Shown here: positions 33,180 to 44,602 of the stretch, in pieces
How positions within the stretch are numbered: the stretch's first letter is position 1
Layout of the letters: each line of letters opens with the position of its first letter
NCBI GenBank assembly: GCA_030844895.1
Contig: CM061231.1
Coordinates: 33,489,149-33,553,148 of the forward strand
From: Ambrosia x helenae
Taxonomy: Eukaryota > Streptophyta > Magnoliopsida > Asterales > Asteraceae
Direction: 5' to 3'
DNA: 64,000 bases
Notes under the pieces: generated by a model
Database searches by the model: none
Seen by the model: the letters and a program-made list of their open reading frames with translations, nothing else
What the model was told of the DNA's origin: nothing
Made by a program: the position numbers and the translations under genes

Positions 33180-34850
33180 ACAAGTGACAAACACATTAAC
33201 CCGTAAACCAGCTAGAGGGGACTCACCCGTAAGGTCAACACAAGTGTGTTTCCCCTCTACCCAGCCAAAGAAGAGCAAATCTGTTGGACGTAGAGTAGAC
33301 TCCCTTCTACGGTGTCCCTTAGATTATTCACAGGGCCCTCCTTGTTGGCCGAAATCACGACTCGCCTTAAAATGTCCCATAAATGTCCTGCACACATTCA
33401 TGTCGGTATTTGAATCCCGACAACACATTGCAATGGAACACATGCTTCCCGTATTTATCCATGTAGACCTTGCAATAGATCAGACAAGTTTCATCCTCAG
33501 GAAACATGGGAACCATCAAACGCTATTTAAAGATTGCCCAGTATTCAACCGCGGACATACTTTTGCCCAAATCGTCAATCGGGATAATATTCATGAAATC
33601 TTGGGAATGAGGACCCTGCAAGCATCCAATTATCACCTTATGGAAGGTGCACAAACAAAAACTTCTCCTAGGTTCTAAGCGAGTTTACTAAAAGGGCATT
33701 CGCCAAAGTTTTATGTGGCTATGAGGGGGGTTCCTTGTTAGAGAAACCGCCAATATCAAATTCTAGGAGAAAGTCATTTAGGTGTTTGAGGGCCGGTACG
33801 TAGTTCGGGTCCAGGCTAACAACCCCACTGTTTCGTAAGATGTGGTCCCGTAGCTTACAAAATTGAGCTCTCGATGCCACAAAAGTGTAAATAACGTCCT
33901 AAACTGAAAGAATCTCTAAACCTCCAAAGTGCATTAGCAGGTATGATAATCGCCACTAGAGGTCAAAAAAGAAGTGGACACCACACACAACTATGTCTTC
34001 AATGGCTTCCCGAAGGCCATTATCAAAAAGGGATACCGCATACTCCATCATAGGGGTTTGCATGTCTGTAACCCAAAAAGCAACTTAGTGACCTCAAAGA
34101 TAAGGCAATAGTTTCATGGGTCAATCGCATACGAGGCTCTCTACCCTGCCAACTCCTTGTTAAAGCAAGTATCTCAACTAACAGCCATTCCTAGGAACTT
34201 CAAGCCTCTCTCCGGTCTACTAATCTCGCTGGGAAAATCTCATCCCAAACTTTCACCCCATTACAAGTCAGCCAAAAAAGTTACTATTTTCTTTATATTA
34301 AGTTTAAGCTAAAGGGATGGCCACAACATGCTAATTAGTCGGCCAATAATTGTCCCATCGATCAGGTACCAAGCATGAAATGGGAAATTATAGTTTTCCT
34401 GCATGCAAAGAACGAGAGGGTGTAAGGCAATGGCAAAAAGAAGGGCCAGGGTCCCTTTGCTGAACTCTAGTAATAGCCCGAATACAATCATTATCAACAT
34501 ACAACGTAGTTTCTTGGGCGTAAATGAACTAAACCCCCAGATAGATAGATGGGCAACGTTAAAGAATCTCTCGAAGAAGGGTTGGGCGAATGACCATATT
34601 GATGGTGTTGGAGTCGTCCATTGTAAGTAAAGCCAAGGATCCATCCGCGTGAAAAATGTTAAGGAACCTCTTTGCGCTGTGAAGCACTGCCTGTGCCCCA
34701 TTAGGGGATCCCCAATCCAAATTGAAAATCCCTCAAGTACTATACCATCTTCTTCCCAAACTTCTTTATAGCAACTTTAGAAACCAACATCGCCAGATAG
34801 CTCCACGACAATGGGCCGAATTCCCTTACCTTTTAATACAATAATATTCT
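33180..34850 (-). pseudogene. Decayed non-LTR reverse transcriptase with RLE-like C-terminus
   Basis: The minus strand reads, in several frames: GKGIRPIVV (about 34830), VQQRDPGP (the QQGDP-type RT box, about 34470), HPLVLCMQENYNFPFHAWYL and IDGTIIG (about 34400-34340, where the usual YLDD is YLID). Downstream come DNGLREAIEDIVVCG, FVASRAQ and DHILRNSGVVSLDPNYVPAL (34020-33780). Then C-X3-C-X9-H-X3-C (33490-33430) and STLRPTDLLFFGWVEGKHT followed by CVDLTG (33294-33225). A Cys/His knuckle then R-P-x-D-X14-D after an RT is the layout of restriction-like endonucleases of R2-type elements. Many stops; the catalytic Asp of YLDD is changed. The 5' part is missing beyond about 34850. Confidence 0.65.
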
Positions 34851-35300
34851 TTTTTATAATATTTTAATTAGTTACATAGGCCTTTCCTTGATCAATTTGA
34901 ATAAGAATATTTCTTAATGTAATTTTCTTTGTCCTGGAATGAAAGTAATATTAACGATTAAAAAAAATAAAAAAAATAAATTATTTATTTAAAAAAGGTA
35001 TGGATGTCTTCATGCTGCAACCTAATTTCGCTTTTCTTTTATCGGAAATCACCCCATTGAAACCAAAATACATAATATTCTCCCACTTTAACCCGTTATC
35101 ACCCGTGAGCCTCCTCACGTCTGGTTTGTTGCACCAGCCATCACTCGAGCATGTAACCGTGCTCGCAAGCCACGTGGATTGATCTGTGGCTCGCATCAGT
35201 GCTCACCCCAGCCACATTAGATCTGACACCGTATATTAATACTAGCAAGAGTTTTTTTTCCTTCCTTTTTTTAAGTCCACTAAAATAGGGAGAATTTATA
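34851..35300. other. Non-coding, no gene seen
   Basis: AT-rich sequence with A-rich runs (34961-34995), followed by about 230 bp of mixed composition (35000-35230) that has open frames on both strands but no recognised protein. It ends at the start of the Cop3 LTR. Confidence 0.5.
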
Positions 35301-35452
35301 TGTACGGTTTAAATGGTAAACTCTTAATATATTTTGGTAGATGCATATTCATATGTGTTTGTAGCTTTCGAGTCAATCATAGTCAATCATGTCATTGAGT
35401 CATATGTTGTTTAGAGTTTGATTGTGTAAATTTCTTTGTTTAGGTCGAAGGG

Positions 35453-35481
35453 ACGAATGAGTCCTGGCAAGACTCATTCGT
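35453..35481 (+). repeat. Perfect inverted repeat upstream of Cop3 TATA
   Basis: ACGAATGAGTC (35453-35463), loop CTGGCAA, GACTCATTCGT (35471-35481). A second palindrome ACGAATGA-CC-TCATTCGT lies at 35494-35511. CTCATTCGT-like words recur in the leader at about 36118, 36200, 36222, 36262 and 36283. Confidence 0.85.
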
Positions 35482-35539
35482 ATGATTAAAGTGACGAATG
35501 ACCTCATTCGTGCCCTCGATGGAGTGAATGAGAGTTGGC

Positions 35540-35547
35540 TATATATA
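35540..35547 (+). promoter_or_regulatory. TATA box of Cop3 LTR
   Basis: TATATATA in GGCTATATATAGGTGG, 28 bp downstream of the second keyword palindrome. Confidence 0.7.
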
Positions 35548-35837
35548 GGTGGGTTGGAAACGGGTTTTGGAAGTTTTTGGTCGGTTGGTCATTTTGTTGT
35601 TGAGCGCCAAAACCGTGTTCAAACACATGTGAAACCCTAAATCAGTCTAGAATTTGTTTTAAATCAACTTGTAATTGTTATTTTAATTATTAATAATTAA
35701 GATAAACATTTTAAATGATTTCATGTGCGTGATTACACTGTTTTACATCATTTTGCTTGATCGTTAGGGATTCCACACCTGACGGTTTATAAGTCATTGA
35801 AATACATTGTAATTTGAGATATATCGATCATACAAAG

Positions 35838-35849
35838 TGGTATCAGAGA
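35838..35849 (+). promoter_or_regulatory. Cop3 primer-binding site (initiator tRNA-Met)
   Basis: TGGTATCAGAGA, three bases after the LTR end; 11 of 12 bases match the tRNA-Met complement seen in Gyp1 and Cop2. The region 35850-36349 that follows is an untranslated leader with scattered CATTCG words. Confidence 0.85.
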
Positions 35850-36349
35850 AATAGGCTTAATCTCACGATTGCAAATTAATACTTTTTCACATATTTCAAT
35901 TCAAAAGTTGTTCAAACCAGAGTTTGTCAAGAAAACATGGGTTTTGATTGATTTGGAGGTGAATTTGAGGTCAATTTCAAAACTTGTTTCACGGAAGTTT
36001 TTCTACTATAGATCCTATCCATAACCTATTCAATTTCAATCCAAATTGAGATAATTTTTCAAAATCTGATCAAAATTGTGTGTTTTTGAAGTCAAAATGA
36101 TCATGGGTTTTGAACAGGGCGAATGGGTGTTTTTCTTGTTCATTCATGCTAGATTACACCCAAATAACAGTCATTTCACTCTCACTCGTGACCTTGATTC
36201 TCATTCGCACATACTGTTTCTCATTCGTGTCTTTGTAGGGACAGATAAATGTTGATTCTTCTCATTCGTACTAATTGTTGGGGCGAATAAGATTATGTTT
36301 TCTTCATTTGCACCATCGATCAAAAAACATAAAATTTTGGGGTTTCCCG

Positions 36350-36709
36350 ATGAAACGACCTAACACTACACAGCAACAACAGCCACCAATGAATGCTTGG
36401 GCATTCACATCTGAAGAAGGGAAGCAGGCACAAGCTCAACAACCAATGGAGAATTACTTTGCGGTTGAGGCCCCGGTTCAATCTGTCGTGCAACCTCAAC
36501 CACAACCGACACCGGATTATTGGGGTGTTGTTGCTGTCGTCGCTAAAAACCAGACAACATCTTCCATAAGTATTTTGATGAATAATATTTTAACTGAAAA
36601 TGGAAGTAGACCATCAAAGCTAATGGATATATCTGAGTATCCATCATGGCATAAGCGTTTCAAGATTCATTTGGAAGGTCTAGATAGTGGTGAATATGAC
36701 ATTTGCATG
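36350..36709 (+). pseudogene. gag: Cop3 gag N-terminus, truncated
   Basis: Starts MKRPNTTQQQQPPMNAWAF after the leader; an upstream in-frame ATG at 36275 precedes it but lies in leader-like sequence. It contains Gln/Pro-rich spacers and then RPSKLMDISEYPSWHKRFKI, the conserved start of the copia gag domain (a Tyr-Pro-x-Trp box followed by the first helix). It ends at about GEYDICMF, where AT-rich unrelated DNA begins, so most of gag and all of pol are absent. Confidence 0.72.
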
Positions 36710-37189
36710 TTTCCAAAACTTTATTTTATTTACATTTATAGTCCTTGTACTTTGATCATTTTAAAATTTTAATAAAAATTTGAATTACGTTGATCGTTAC
36801 ATCTTTGTTTGAATTTTTGATTTGTGTTAGTCATATATGTGTATCGAAACATAAACATCTTGTGTTTTGACGTTTAAGCGAATCTTATCATTTTAAATTA
36901 TGTTGTGATTTTTTACGTATTTTTATATGTTTATAAGTTCAAAAGTATAATAAGCATATAGAAAGATTTTGGGAAAAACATTGAAGTTTTAAGTTGGTTG
37001 GTTATAAAACATAAAGAATATTTTATAATGTTTATAGAAAAGTTATAAAAAGTTTAAGTTTATAAAGTTTTTAAAACACGTTGGTTAACTTAAACTAAGC
37101 TTGGTTAAATTCTATTAAGAAAAATCTAACCAAATCATAATATTCTTAACCAAATTAACCGGAAAATGTCTTAACAATTTCTTAGCAAC
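36710..37189. other. AT-rich non-coding DNA between Cop3 fragment and LINE-2
   Basis: No gene. TTATAGTCCTTGTACTTTG and TTAACCAAA-like words recall LTR sequences of other families, so this may be debris of another element. A TTTTTCTCTCTAG string ends just before the LINE-2 ORF1 ATG. Confidence 0.45.
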
Positions 37190-37225
37190 TTGGTAAATAA
37201 TAAGCTTTCATTTTTCTCTCTAGGT

Positions 37226-39003
37226 ATGAACGGCCGGAAACCAAAAATTCCGGCTAACATCCTTAGCAGAATCACCAATGTTTTCATTACGAACTTGCCA
37301 GATAAGTGTAGCGGTAATGATTTATCGGATTTGATTCGTGCTCATGGGGATATTTATGATATATACATAGCTCGCAAAAGGGATAAAGCAGGGAATCGGT
37401 TTGGTTTGGTTTTGTTTCCTTTCTTGATGTTAAAGATTGCAAGGATTTGCTTAGAATGATTCGTAATACATGTATCGGAGAATGTTGGTTGAAGGCCAAC
37501 ATTGCTAGATTTACTCTTGAGGAAGGCGAGATTCATCCGGATCCGGTTAGGATAAAGAAGAAGACTCCTTTTGAAGATGATGGTCGGAAAATGGATACGA
37601 TTCCAACCTCGTTTTTCAACGGGACTCGTTCCTTTTCTAACACACTATTGGGAAGAAAAGGAGTTATGAAAGTTGGCAAAACTGTGGCTATTGATGCTCA
37701 TGTGAACGCTTTGAGTGGTGTACATGGGAGGGTTGTTATGGCCAGGATGATCGACCTAGATGCTCTTAAAAGTATCGATATAATTTTAAACGATTTGTGT
37801 CCCGGAAAGGGTAAGGTGCAATATATCTGTGGCTTGTCGGTTTTGATCAACTTTTAAGATGATAAGATGGCTAACTTGTTTCATGAAGTAGCGAGAGGTG
37901 TTGGGTAGGTTCTCATCGCTGGATTTCTGGGAAGGCCAGATTTTCGGTTTCGAACGTCCGGCATGGATAAAGATTGTTGGTATTCCTCTGAATATCCTTT
38001 CTGGTGAGGTGATTAATGCTATTGGAGGTTCTATTGGAAAGGTGGTACATGCTCCTACTAGATCGGATGAAGATGGTGATTTTTCAAACGAATATATGGG
38101 AGTTCTCGTGGGTGACGGCAAACGGATTGATGGAGAAATTACAGTTACGTGGAGGGATAAAAAGTTTAGCATATGGGTGACGGAAGAGTCCGGTGTTTGG
38201 GTGGCGGAATTTTACAAAGTTCCTACGTCAGGTTCGGTACCGGAAGATTGTGAGAAGGACATAGCTACTCCCATGCATGAAGAAAACGTCGTGCATGTGG
38301 CTGTGGTCGACACGCCGGATTTTGATCCTATTTCCGGCAAAGAGACATCGGTGGAAATCAATGGTCGTGCAGGAAAGGAAACTTTTCATGACATTAATGA
38401 CAATAATGAAGGTATGGAAACTTGTATTGACAATAATGAAGGCATTGATATTCCTATTAATGATAATAATGATGAATTTGAAATTCCTATAATCTTGGAG
38501 GAATCTTCCGATAAACAGGATTTTATACCTGGAAATGGTTTTTATTTTGATAATGCATGTTATACGGATGGGGCTATGGAGGGTATTGGGCCTAACATTA
38601 ATAAAAGAAAGAAAAAGGTGGTTTGGGCTCTGTGGGCCAGTCTAATCCGGCCTACTCAAATAGTTTGGAAAAATCGAAAGTGGGTAAAAAATTTAAAGAA
38701 GACTTGTTTGGGCTTGATCCCTTATTGGGTTTGGACTTAGATAATGAAGATTATGTTAGTCAGGCCCATGATGATATCCATGGAATGGATCTGAACTCAC
38801 AGCCGAGTTCTGGTCCTTTTGAAGAATAGGTTCCAGGTGATGGCGTGCGTGATAATATGTCTGAGTTTTCTACTATTTTACAAGAAGTTGAAGTAGAGGA
38901 CACCATTGCTTTAGGGGTAAAGTTGGGAGCAGATTTGTCTACGTCTCACGACATGATCCAGGATTCTATCGTCAGTGAAGGATTACAAGGGGTGAAGAAA
39001 TGA
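37226..39003 (+). pseudogene. LINE-2 ORF1 with RRM domain
   Basis: Starts MNGRKPKIPANILSRITNVF with an RRM (NVFITNLPDKCSG and RKRDKAGNRFG, paralogous to LINE-1 ORF1). Later segments at 37447-37857 and 37898-38740 contain GQIFGFERPAWIKIVGIPLN, IGKVVHAPTR and an acidic, Asn/Glu-rich region with short repeats of NDNNEG (38395-38475). Frames change near 37400, 37855 and 38640. The last codons GLQGVKK end at a TGA overlapping the ORF2 ATG (39000-39003). Confidence 0.88.
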
Positions 39004-41529
39004 ATTGCCTCTCGATTAATATCAGAGGGGTTGGGGGTTGTGGTAAATCAGGTTGGATTAAGAAGATTAAAAATGACTGTGGTATTTCATTTATTGGGAT
39101 GCAAGAAACTATGGCGAGTGATATTCATCTGGCTTTGGTTTTGAATTATTGGGGAGGTACAGGCTTTGATTTTGAATTTGTTCAAGCTAATGGTAACTCG
39201 GGAGGATTGGTAAGTATATAGGACCCTAAAGTGTTTACAAAAGATAAGGTGTTTAAAGATTGAAATTTCCTTCATGTTGCGGGTATGTTCTTGGCAGGCT
39301 CTGTGAGGATTAATTTGTTAAATGTATACGCTCCTCAGTCCGATAGCGAGAAAAGATGTTTGTGGTCGAGAATTGAAAATCTTATTAGTTCGAATGAAGG
39401 GTGGTGGATTTTTATTTGGAGATTTTAATGCGGTGCGGGAGAGAGATGATAGAAAAAATTCCAAGTTTGATCCGGGATCTGCCAGAGATTTCATCGATTT
39501 TATTGATACGTCGGGTTTACGCGAGTACAATCAGAAAGGTGTAGATACACGTACATGTCTTGCAGAAAAGGTGTATATACGTAGAGTCAGATTGATAGGT
39601 TTCTTGTTTGTGAAAACGTTTTTAACAAGTGGCCAAATGCGTGTGTTCGCGCTTTGAATAGGAATTTGTCGGATCACTCTCCTATGGTTTTGTCGGTTAT
39701 AGATACCAACTTTGGTGCTAAACCGTTCAGAATCTTTGATTCTTGGCTTGATCGTCCCAGATGCGCTGAGGTGATACATTCGGTTTTTGAAGGGTGGGAT
39801 AATATTGGGCAGGCTGACTCTAATTTATTAAACAAGGTGAATAGTTTACGCAGCTGTTTGCGAGCTTGGTTTCAAAGGTATAGTGCAAATGAACAAGCTG
39901 AGGAGGCTCGTCTAAGGTCTGAAAGAGACGGGATGGAATTACAAATGGAGCTCAATGATTGTGATGAAACTAACATATGGATATAGTCTAAATGTAAGGT
40001 AGCCATTGAGAGTATCGAACGTCTTAAAGCGAGCGATCTCAGGCAAATGTCTCGAGTTAAATGGGCGGCTTTGCGCGATGAAAATTCTAGCTTTTTCCAT
40101 TGTGTGGTGAACGGTAGAAAGGTGTGAAACTCTATCCCGGGCGTGATGATTGGAGGTGAATGGGTTACTAAGCCGACGCTTGTTAAGAGAGAGATTTTGC
40201 GTTTCTTTCGCTCTCATTTTAAAGAACAATACCCGGTTAGGCCGTCCCTTGTATGCTCGGGTATGAAGTCGATTGATGAACAGGACCGTGATTCCTTGGT
40301 GGATATGTTTTCTAGAAAAGAAATTAAAGAAGCGGTGTTCGAATGTGGCTCTAACAAGGCTCCGGGTCCCGACGGTTTTAATTTTAGCATTGTTAAACGG
40401 TTTTGGAATCTTTTTCGAGGAGGATTTCTATAGGATCATGTTGGAGTTTCATGCCTCTGGTACTATTAATAAAGGATGTGGGTCTTCTTTTATCACTCTT
40501 ATTCCTAAGGTAAAAACTCCTGTGGGGCTTAAAGATTATAGGCCTATTACTTTTATAGGTATGGTTAGTAAAGTTATTTCCAAAATACTTGCTAACCGTA
40601 TCAAAAGGGTGATGGGGCAGGTTATTTCAGAAGCTCAGTCAGCATTTTTATCAGTCCGCTTTATTCTTGATGGCCCTTTTATGGTCAATGAAGTCTTGTC
40701 ATGGTAGAAGAAAAGAAACAAGAAAGCGTTTGTGTTAAAAATAGATTTCGAAAAAGCCTACGATAATGTCAATTGGAACTTTTTGATTTCTATCATGTCT
40801 CAAATGGGTTTTCCTCCGAGGTGGTGCAGTGGATTAAAGGCGTTTGTTTATCTTCTAGAGCTGCAGTTATGGTAAATGGATCTCCTACTTTTGATTTTAG
40901 GTGTGAGAAGGGTCTTCGTCAAGGCAACCCTCTATCGCCTTTTCTTTTTTTGATTATGATGGAAGCGCTGTCTTGGATACTCGATAAAGCTAAAGACCTT
41001 GAAGTCTTCAAAGGTATTGGCTTTTCTAATAACGAGGCGAAGTTGACTTATCTTAACTACGCGGATGATGCTCTCATTATGGGGAATGGTCGCATGATTA
41101 TATCAAGAGCATTACTAGGATTCTTCGTATTTTTATTTATGCTCGGGTCTCTGGATAAACCTCCATAAATCTATAATTATGGTGTTTGCACAGAGGATTG
41201 CGAGTTGGATAACATTATGGACTTCTTGGATTGTAAAAGAGGAGTTATTCATTTTACTTACCTTGGAATCCAAGTTGGGGCTTAGATGACACGTATTAAA
41301 AGTTGGGATCCGGTTCTTGACATTATTAGAAGTCGTTTGGAATCGTGGAAAGCGAGGCATTTGTCGATAGGCGGGAGGTTAGTATTGATAAAGTCGGTCT
41401 TAGAAGGCTTACCAGTATATTACATGTCTTTATACAAAGCTCCTAAAGTCATGGTAGAGGCTATTGAGTTGATTATGTGGCGATTTCTTTGGGCTGGTTC
41501 TAGTGTTGAAAATAAAATTTCATGGGTGG
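39000..41529 (+). pseudogene. LINE-2 ORF2, 5' part: endonuclease and reverse transcriptase
   Basis: MNCLSINIRGVGGCGKSGWI opens the endonuclease; FLFGDFNAVRERDDRKNSKF (about 39408-39465) is the GDFN motif. RT text is LIPKVKTPVGLKDYRPITFI (40498-40556), KIDFEKAYDNVNW (about 40739-40777), EKGLRQGNPLSPFLF (usually QGDP; here Asn replaces Asp) and YADDALIMGN (about 41058-41087). HLSIGGRLVLIKSVLEGLPV (41359-41418) continues to the Cop2 junction. Stops and frameshifts occur near 39220, 39650, 39985, 40430, 40706 and 41165. Confidence 0.9.
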
Positions 41530-41992
41530 TGTAAGTCCCAAATTCTAGATCTTGTAAGTGTTAGAGATTGTTATCACTTAGAAACACCTATTGATTAGGT
41601 GTTTTAAGTGATGAATCTTTAAAAAACTAAGATGCTAGATAATACTTGTAAAACCGACACACAAGATGAAATGATTCAGACTTCCATTACTGATAATAAT
41701 CATTGAAACACCATGGAATACAATAAGTACGCACCTTTAGTATATCTTGTGCTATCAAAGAAGACCAATACCGTAACCCTAGGCACTGCATATGGCTTTC
41801 TATATATAGGAGAGTTATATGGGCCTGCGCACTTAACATAAGTGCGCAGGGCCTGATACCAAGTGCGCAGCCCACTAGGTTTAGACTATAAACTATGGGT
41901 ATTTACATAATCAGCCCCTTGGCTTACAAAACACATAATAACCTATCCAAAAGTCTTTGTTCTGGTAACTGTGGTCTCAAATAAACCCAACA
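41530..41992 (-). repeat. Cop2 3' LTR
   Basis: 463 bp; the window reads TGTAAGTCCC to AAACCCAACA, and in sense orientation the LTR runs TGTTGGG to CTTACA. It contains the perfect hairpin CCTGCGCACTTA-ACA-TAAGTGCGCAGG (41824-41850) and TATATATA (41801-41808). Confidence 0.95.
41824..41850 (-). repeat. 12-bp perfect inverted repeat upstream of the Cop2 LTR TATA box
   Basis: Arms 41824-41835 and 41839-41850 with a 3-base loop; a further AAGTGCGCAG lies at 41861-41870. The same hairpin is at 54531-54557 in the 5' LTR. In sense orientation it ends about 16 bp before the TATATATA box. Both arms contain the element's keyword CTGCGCACTTA. Confidence 0.92.
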
Positions 41993-42006
41993 ATACTCCC
42001 CCTAGA
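41993..42006 (-). promoter_or_regulatory. Cop2 polypurine tract
   Basis: The minus strand reads TCTAGGGGGAGTAT immediately before TGTTGGG of the 3' LTR; the G-rich core is the expected plus-strand primer. It lies just after the decayed end of the env-like ORF. Confidence 0.8.
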
Positions 42007-42059
42007 CCACAGCTACCAGATCTTCCTCTAACGTCAGTTGATTGACACATCACTTGTCT

Positions 42060-44602
42060 CCCCCTCTTCACGCTCTTCCTGCATAGGGGGTTCATGAACA
42101 ATTACTGCTGCAGGTTCTTCCTATACAGAAAGGTCTTCAACAATCATTTCCCGGGCAACAGCTGCTTCAGGTTGAGTTTCTTGTTCAGCGGCAGCTTTAG
42201 CAGACTTTTCTTTATGAGCTCTTTCCTTTTGTTCTTTAGCCTTGTCAGCAGCATTGATTTTGTCCACAAAATCTAGCAATTCTTGTTTCAACTTCATCGC
42301 ACAATCAACAGCTCTCTAGAACAGCATAGCTTCTTCAAACAGTGCATTCCCTGCTCCCACATTGATCTGACTTGCGAACAGCATGTTTAGGTCTGACAGA
42401 TTCAAAATGAATACATCCACTGGATCGAAAAGTCTCATAATCTCAGCATTATCCGTTGACTTGATCACCGCTTAACCAGTCAGGCTGTCATAGAACCATT
42501 TCTTGAAGTCCATCAACATTACTGGAAGCTCTTCACGTATCAAAACCCTAGTAACAACTTTGGGAGGATCTATCACATAGGTAATCCAACCTTCTCCAGT
42601 AGCAGGATCAATTCTTTTCATTGAAATTCGACGCTTCGGTTTTTGGGGCTTGAAAACTGTGAAATCTCTAACACATTCTCTTTCTATCATACTTGCAAGA
42701 GTGGTTCCAATGGAGTTCTGAGTGGGATTGATGAAGTGTGCCCTGTTGAGCTCCCTGATATCCCAGCAAGGGAGAGATTCCAAGTCATGTTGACTTTTGA
42801 AGTACTAAATGGCTCCCCTTCGACGCTTGATCACAAACAACCTATTTGATTCATCATACTTCCACGATATAATTTTTTCTTGATGAGCTTCTTGGTGTGA
42901 TAGATGTTTTGATGAAGAGCTGGAATAGTAACCCCTTTTCTTGGGAGCCATCTAGGCCTTTCTGGACTGATTTTGTGACCGTCAGCCATTTCATACACAG
43001 TTGCCTCTTCTTCACCAAACTCTATGAACATCTCAGGCATCTCATCTTCACTCACTTCGTCCACATCACTTTCTTCAGCAATCCTTTCTTTTTCTTTTTC
43101 TTCTTCTAAAAACTTTCCAAAGTCAAACAGCTCATCAGATGACATTCTGGGTTCAATGTTCTGTTGTTTCTGCAGATCTTGAATCATATCAAATATCTTC
43201 ATTTGCACATTGTTTTGGAACTTTATGAGGTATCTTTGATCTTTAAGAATCTTTTCAAGGATCTTATTCTTGTGTTTCATCTTTTTCAGCTTCCTTTTTA
43301 GTTCCTGAGTGTTGTGTACTGAGCTTTTCAAGGTACAGATCTCTTTCGCGGCAGTTTTACCGACCTCTTTCACCAATGCCTCATACAGTTCCTGATGCAC
43401 TGGTTTAGGACGTCGTGCAGCAGGAGCTGAAGAGGACGGCTCTGTTGGTTTCTTGGCTGGAGCTTTGGGGACTGGAGCCCTGGCAGTTGACGGCCCTGGT
43501 TGATCCTGAATGCCAAACATCGATTCAAAGATCTCCTCTGCTTCTACTTCTTCCTCAGTCAGCACAACCGGAGTTTCTACTACCCTCTGTAAATCACGTG
43601 CAAGCTCTAGCTGTTCCTCAGTCTGGGATTCCCTACCTTTTGTCAACAGACCGGGCCTCTTTTTTGTATCAACCTTAGAAGGAGCTTCTCCCGTGGCCAA
43701 CCTTTTACCTTTGGCTTTCTCTCGTGCTCTTTCTTCACCAGTTTGTGGAGCTGAGGAGGGAGCTGTTTCAGAAGGAGCTGTTTTAGGGGCAGCTTCACGT
43801 TTGCTTCTTCCATGTCTCGTTTCTTCTTCTGAATTTTGTTATACAGCTCTTTGATGATGGGATAGCATTGAGCTGGGTACATATTCTCATACATGGGTTG
43901 CCAGTCAGTTGTGTTACATTCAGAGAAGAATCTTCCAGCTCTGGCGAAATTGTACACTCCATCTTGCGGCAGGTTTTCGTGTTGTGCATTTATCATCATT
44001 TGCACGAATCTCGGATACATGGCAAACTTAGCAGTATCAGCTTTGGCGTTCTTAGTCATATAGTCAAAGATCATCCCGGACAAATTTAACTGTTCATTCT
44101 TGCAAACTTTGATCATTGCACTAGACCATTCTGGACTCAGTGCATTGTATCCTCCGTTTCTATGGCAGAGAGCCATGGTGAATACGTGGCAGATTACTTT
44201 CCAATCTCGAGTTAGCTCACTTTTCTTAACGTCGCTTCTTTTGACGAAATCTCCCTTGTAACCAACCTTTTTGAATTCTTGTAAAAGCTCTGCTTTGTTC
44301 AAGTGTTGGTTACTTCCTGGTTGATCTCTTAGCATCAAAACGCTTCTGACTGTGTCTTCAGTGATGATCAGAGGTCTGTTTCTAACTGTTGTGTTGATTC
44401 TTGTTACATTGTTGACAACTTCATATCTTGCAGATCTCCAGAAGCCTTCAATGTGATCTACGTAGACTGGCAGATCATGTTCCACAGCATATCCGATTCT
44501 GCTTCGACGAATCCAATTCACAACGTCTCTGAATTTGGAATCATCAGTGTCAAGATTGATAGCCTGGTAGTGCATACCTCTATTATCCCATGGAATTGCC
44601 AT
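42060..44602 (-). pseudogene. Cop2 env-like ORF (about 2.5 kb, broken)
   Basis: Starts at 44602 with MAIPWDNRGMHYQAINL. The N-terminal ~270 residues form a globular-looking domain with HIEGFWRSARYEVVNN, PLIITEDTVRSVLML and FAMYPRFVQMMINAQHENLP, shared with the Cop1 ORF at 20253-21940. A Pro/Ala/Lys linker, a Lys-rich coiled coil (LKRKLKKMKHKNKILEKILK, about 43290-43230) and an acidic tail follow. Homologous text AMKLKQELLDFVDKINAADK continues at about 42300-42241. Frame changes lie near 43690 and 42800, with stops near 42472 and 42306. No signal peptide or membrane helix is seen, so an envelope role is not supported by the sequence; the name follows usage for SIRE elements. Confidence 0.78.

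Larger units (their letters stand above)
35301..35834 (+). repeat. Cop3 5' LTR (Ty1/copia)
   Basis: A 534-bp segment starting TGTACGGTTT and ending CGATCATACA. It is followed after AAG by a tRNA-Met primer-binding site, so it is a 5' LTR on the plus strand. It holds two perfect inverted repeats (35453-35481 and 35494-35511), a TATA box (35540-35547) and a leader. The 3' LTR is not in the window. Confidence 0.8.

Noticed and set aside
34981..35230. Overlapping frames of 60-71 codons on both strands
   Set aside because: No recognisable protein; could be debris of an unidentified element but cannot be supported.
36275..36349. Upstream ATG of Cop3 gag at 36275
   Set aside because: Codons from 36275 to 36349 encode leader-like sequence containing keyword motifs; the Met at 36350 begins gag-like residues.
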